Source: Desulfosporosinus fructosivorans | GTDB taxonomy: Bacteria > Bacillota > Desulfitobacteriia > Desulfitobacteriales > Desulfitobacteriaceae | Assembly: GCF_004766045.1 (NCBI RefSeq) | Contig: NZ_SPQQ01000003.1 | Location: forward strand, 124,001 to 188,000 | Length of the DNA: 64,000 bases | Direction of reading: 5' to 3' | In this document: piece by piece, positions 63,640-64,000 of the stretch | Layout of the letters: each line of letters begins with the position of its first letter | How positions within the stretch are numbered: position 1 is the first letter of the stretch | Program-made: the position numbers and the translations under genes | Notes under the pieces: model-generated | What the model was told of the DNA's origin: nothing | Database searches by the model: none | Seen by the model: only the letters and a program-made list of their open reading frames with translations

Positions 63640-64000
63640 TGGAGCGTGGGAGGAGAATGGTTAGCAGATAAATGGGAGCGTTAAAGCTTACAATAAACCT
63701 TGATGCGGGTGAAGCCTATTGATTTGGCCAGGGCAAAACTGGCAAAAGAGTTTAAAAAGAAATTGATGGAGTTAAAAGGTGAATAAGGTAATAGGGATTC
63801 CGGTCTTGACTTGGAATGTTAAGGATTTTAGAAAGCTGGAATGTGTATTTTACAGACCACAAGATTTAATATAAGTTCTTTTTGCAAGGAATTGTCTTAT
63901 TATAATTATAAAACGATGCTCTTCAAAAGCGTGGCACTATTGTCCCTGCTGAAAAAAGGAGAACAGATATCATGCATATTGCGCGTCGCAGAGAAAATGA
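63640..64000. other. Decayed region at window end
   Basis: No intact gene is supported. A 27-codon frame at about 63701 (MRVKPIDLARAKLAKEF) may be a remnant. At 63972 an ATG with a good AAAAGGAG site (63954) begins MHIARRREN and runs off the window, so a gene may start there. Confidence 0.4.

Overview
The window reads as a chromosomal segment of a strictly anaerobic, probably spore-forming, low-GC Firmicute of the Desulfosporosinus/Desulfitobacterium (Peptococcaceae) kind. This is an inference from gene content: amino-acid and nicotinate fermentation, corrinoid enzymes, ferredoxin-type reductases, Mn catalase, a small Spo0A-C-like protein, cobalamin riboswitches and an array with type I-C-like CRISPR repeats. 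No rRNA or tRNA gene was recognised.

1-18.7 kb is one co-directional catabolic cluster holding the whole nicotinate fermentation pathway known from Eubacterium barkeri. It encodes nicotinate dehydrogenase (ndhF partial, ndhS, and the molybdenum subunit split as ndhL/ndhM), 6-hydroxynicotinate reductase, enamidase, 2-(hydroxymethyl)glutarate dehydrogenase and dehydratase, B12-dependent 2-methyleneglutarate mutase with a MutL-type partner, 3-methylitaconate isomerase, dimethylmaleate hydratase and dimethylmalate lyase. Together these take nicotinate to propionate and pyruvate. Two conserved proteins of unknown role, a soluble chemoreceptor and a pterin-type methyltransferase are part of the block.

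18.7-24.2 kb is a tryptophan/indole module: RidA, a TyrR-like sigma-54 activator, a canonical -24/-12 promoter, tryptophanase and an aromatic amino-acid permease. 24.2-36.6 kb is a mosaic: a MITE-like element, interspersed palindromic repeats, a chemoreceptor with an apparently cytosolic Cache domain, a Memo-AMMECR1 fusion with its radical SAM partner, a RAYT transposase among REP sequences, a BtsSR/CstA-like pyruvate-type sensing and transport set, a CC/Se-motif protein and a gammaproteobacterial-looking NhaB antiporter.

37.5-46 kb is about metals and oxidative stress: Mn catalase, a CooT-like nickel protein, a NicO-type Ni/Co exporter, a cobalamin riboswitch before cbiMN and cbiJ, then Fur-box-flanked feoA-feoB-Feo-associated protein and a NifX/NifB-like protein.

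46.5-58.8 kb is the most interesting part. A second cobalamin riboswitch, followed by a second copy of an unassigned structured RNA also found after the first riboswitch, precedes a complete Nik/Opp-type ABC importer. A nitrogenase-like NifH/NifD/NifK trio comes next, and then a complete FecBCD-type metal-chelate importer. The trio lacks FeMo-cofactor signatures and nif assembly genes, so it is not a N2-fixing system. I propose a reductase acting on an imported metal complex or tetrapyrrole-like compound; its substrate is unknown.

58.8-64 kb holds an Rpn nuclease, small regulators, a 21-repeat CRISPR array without intact cas genes, and decayed fic and cas6 pseudogenes.
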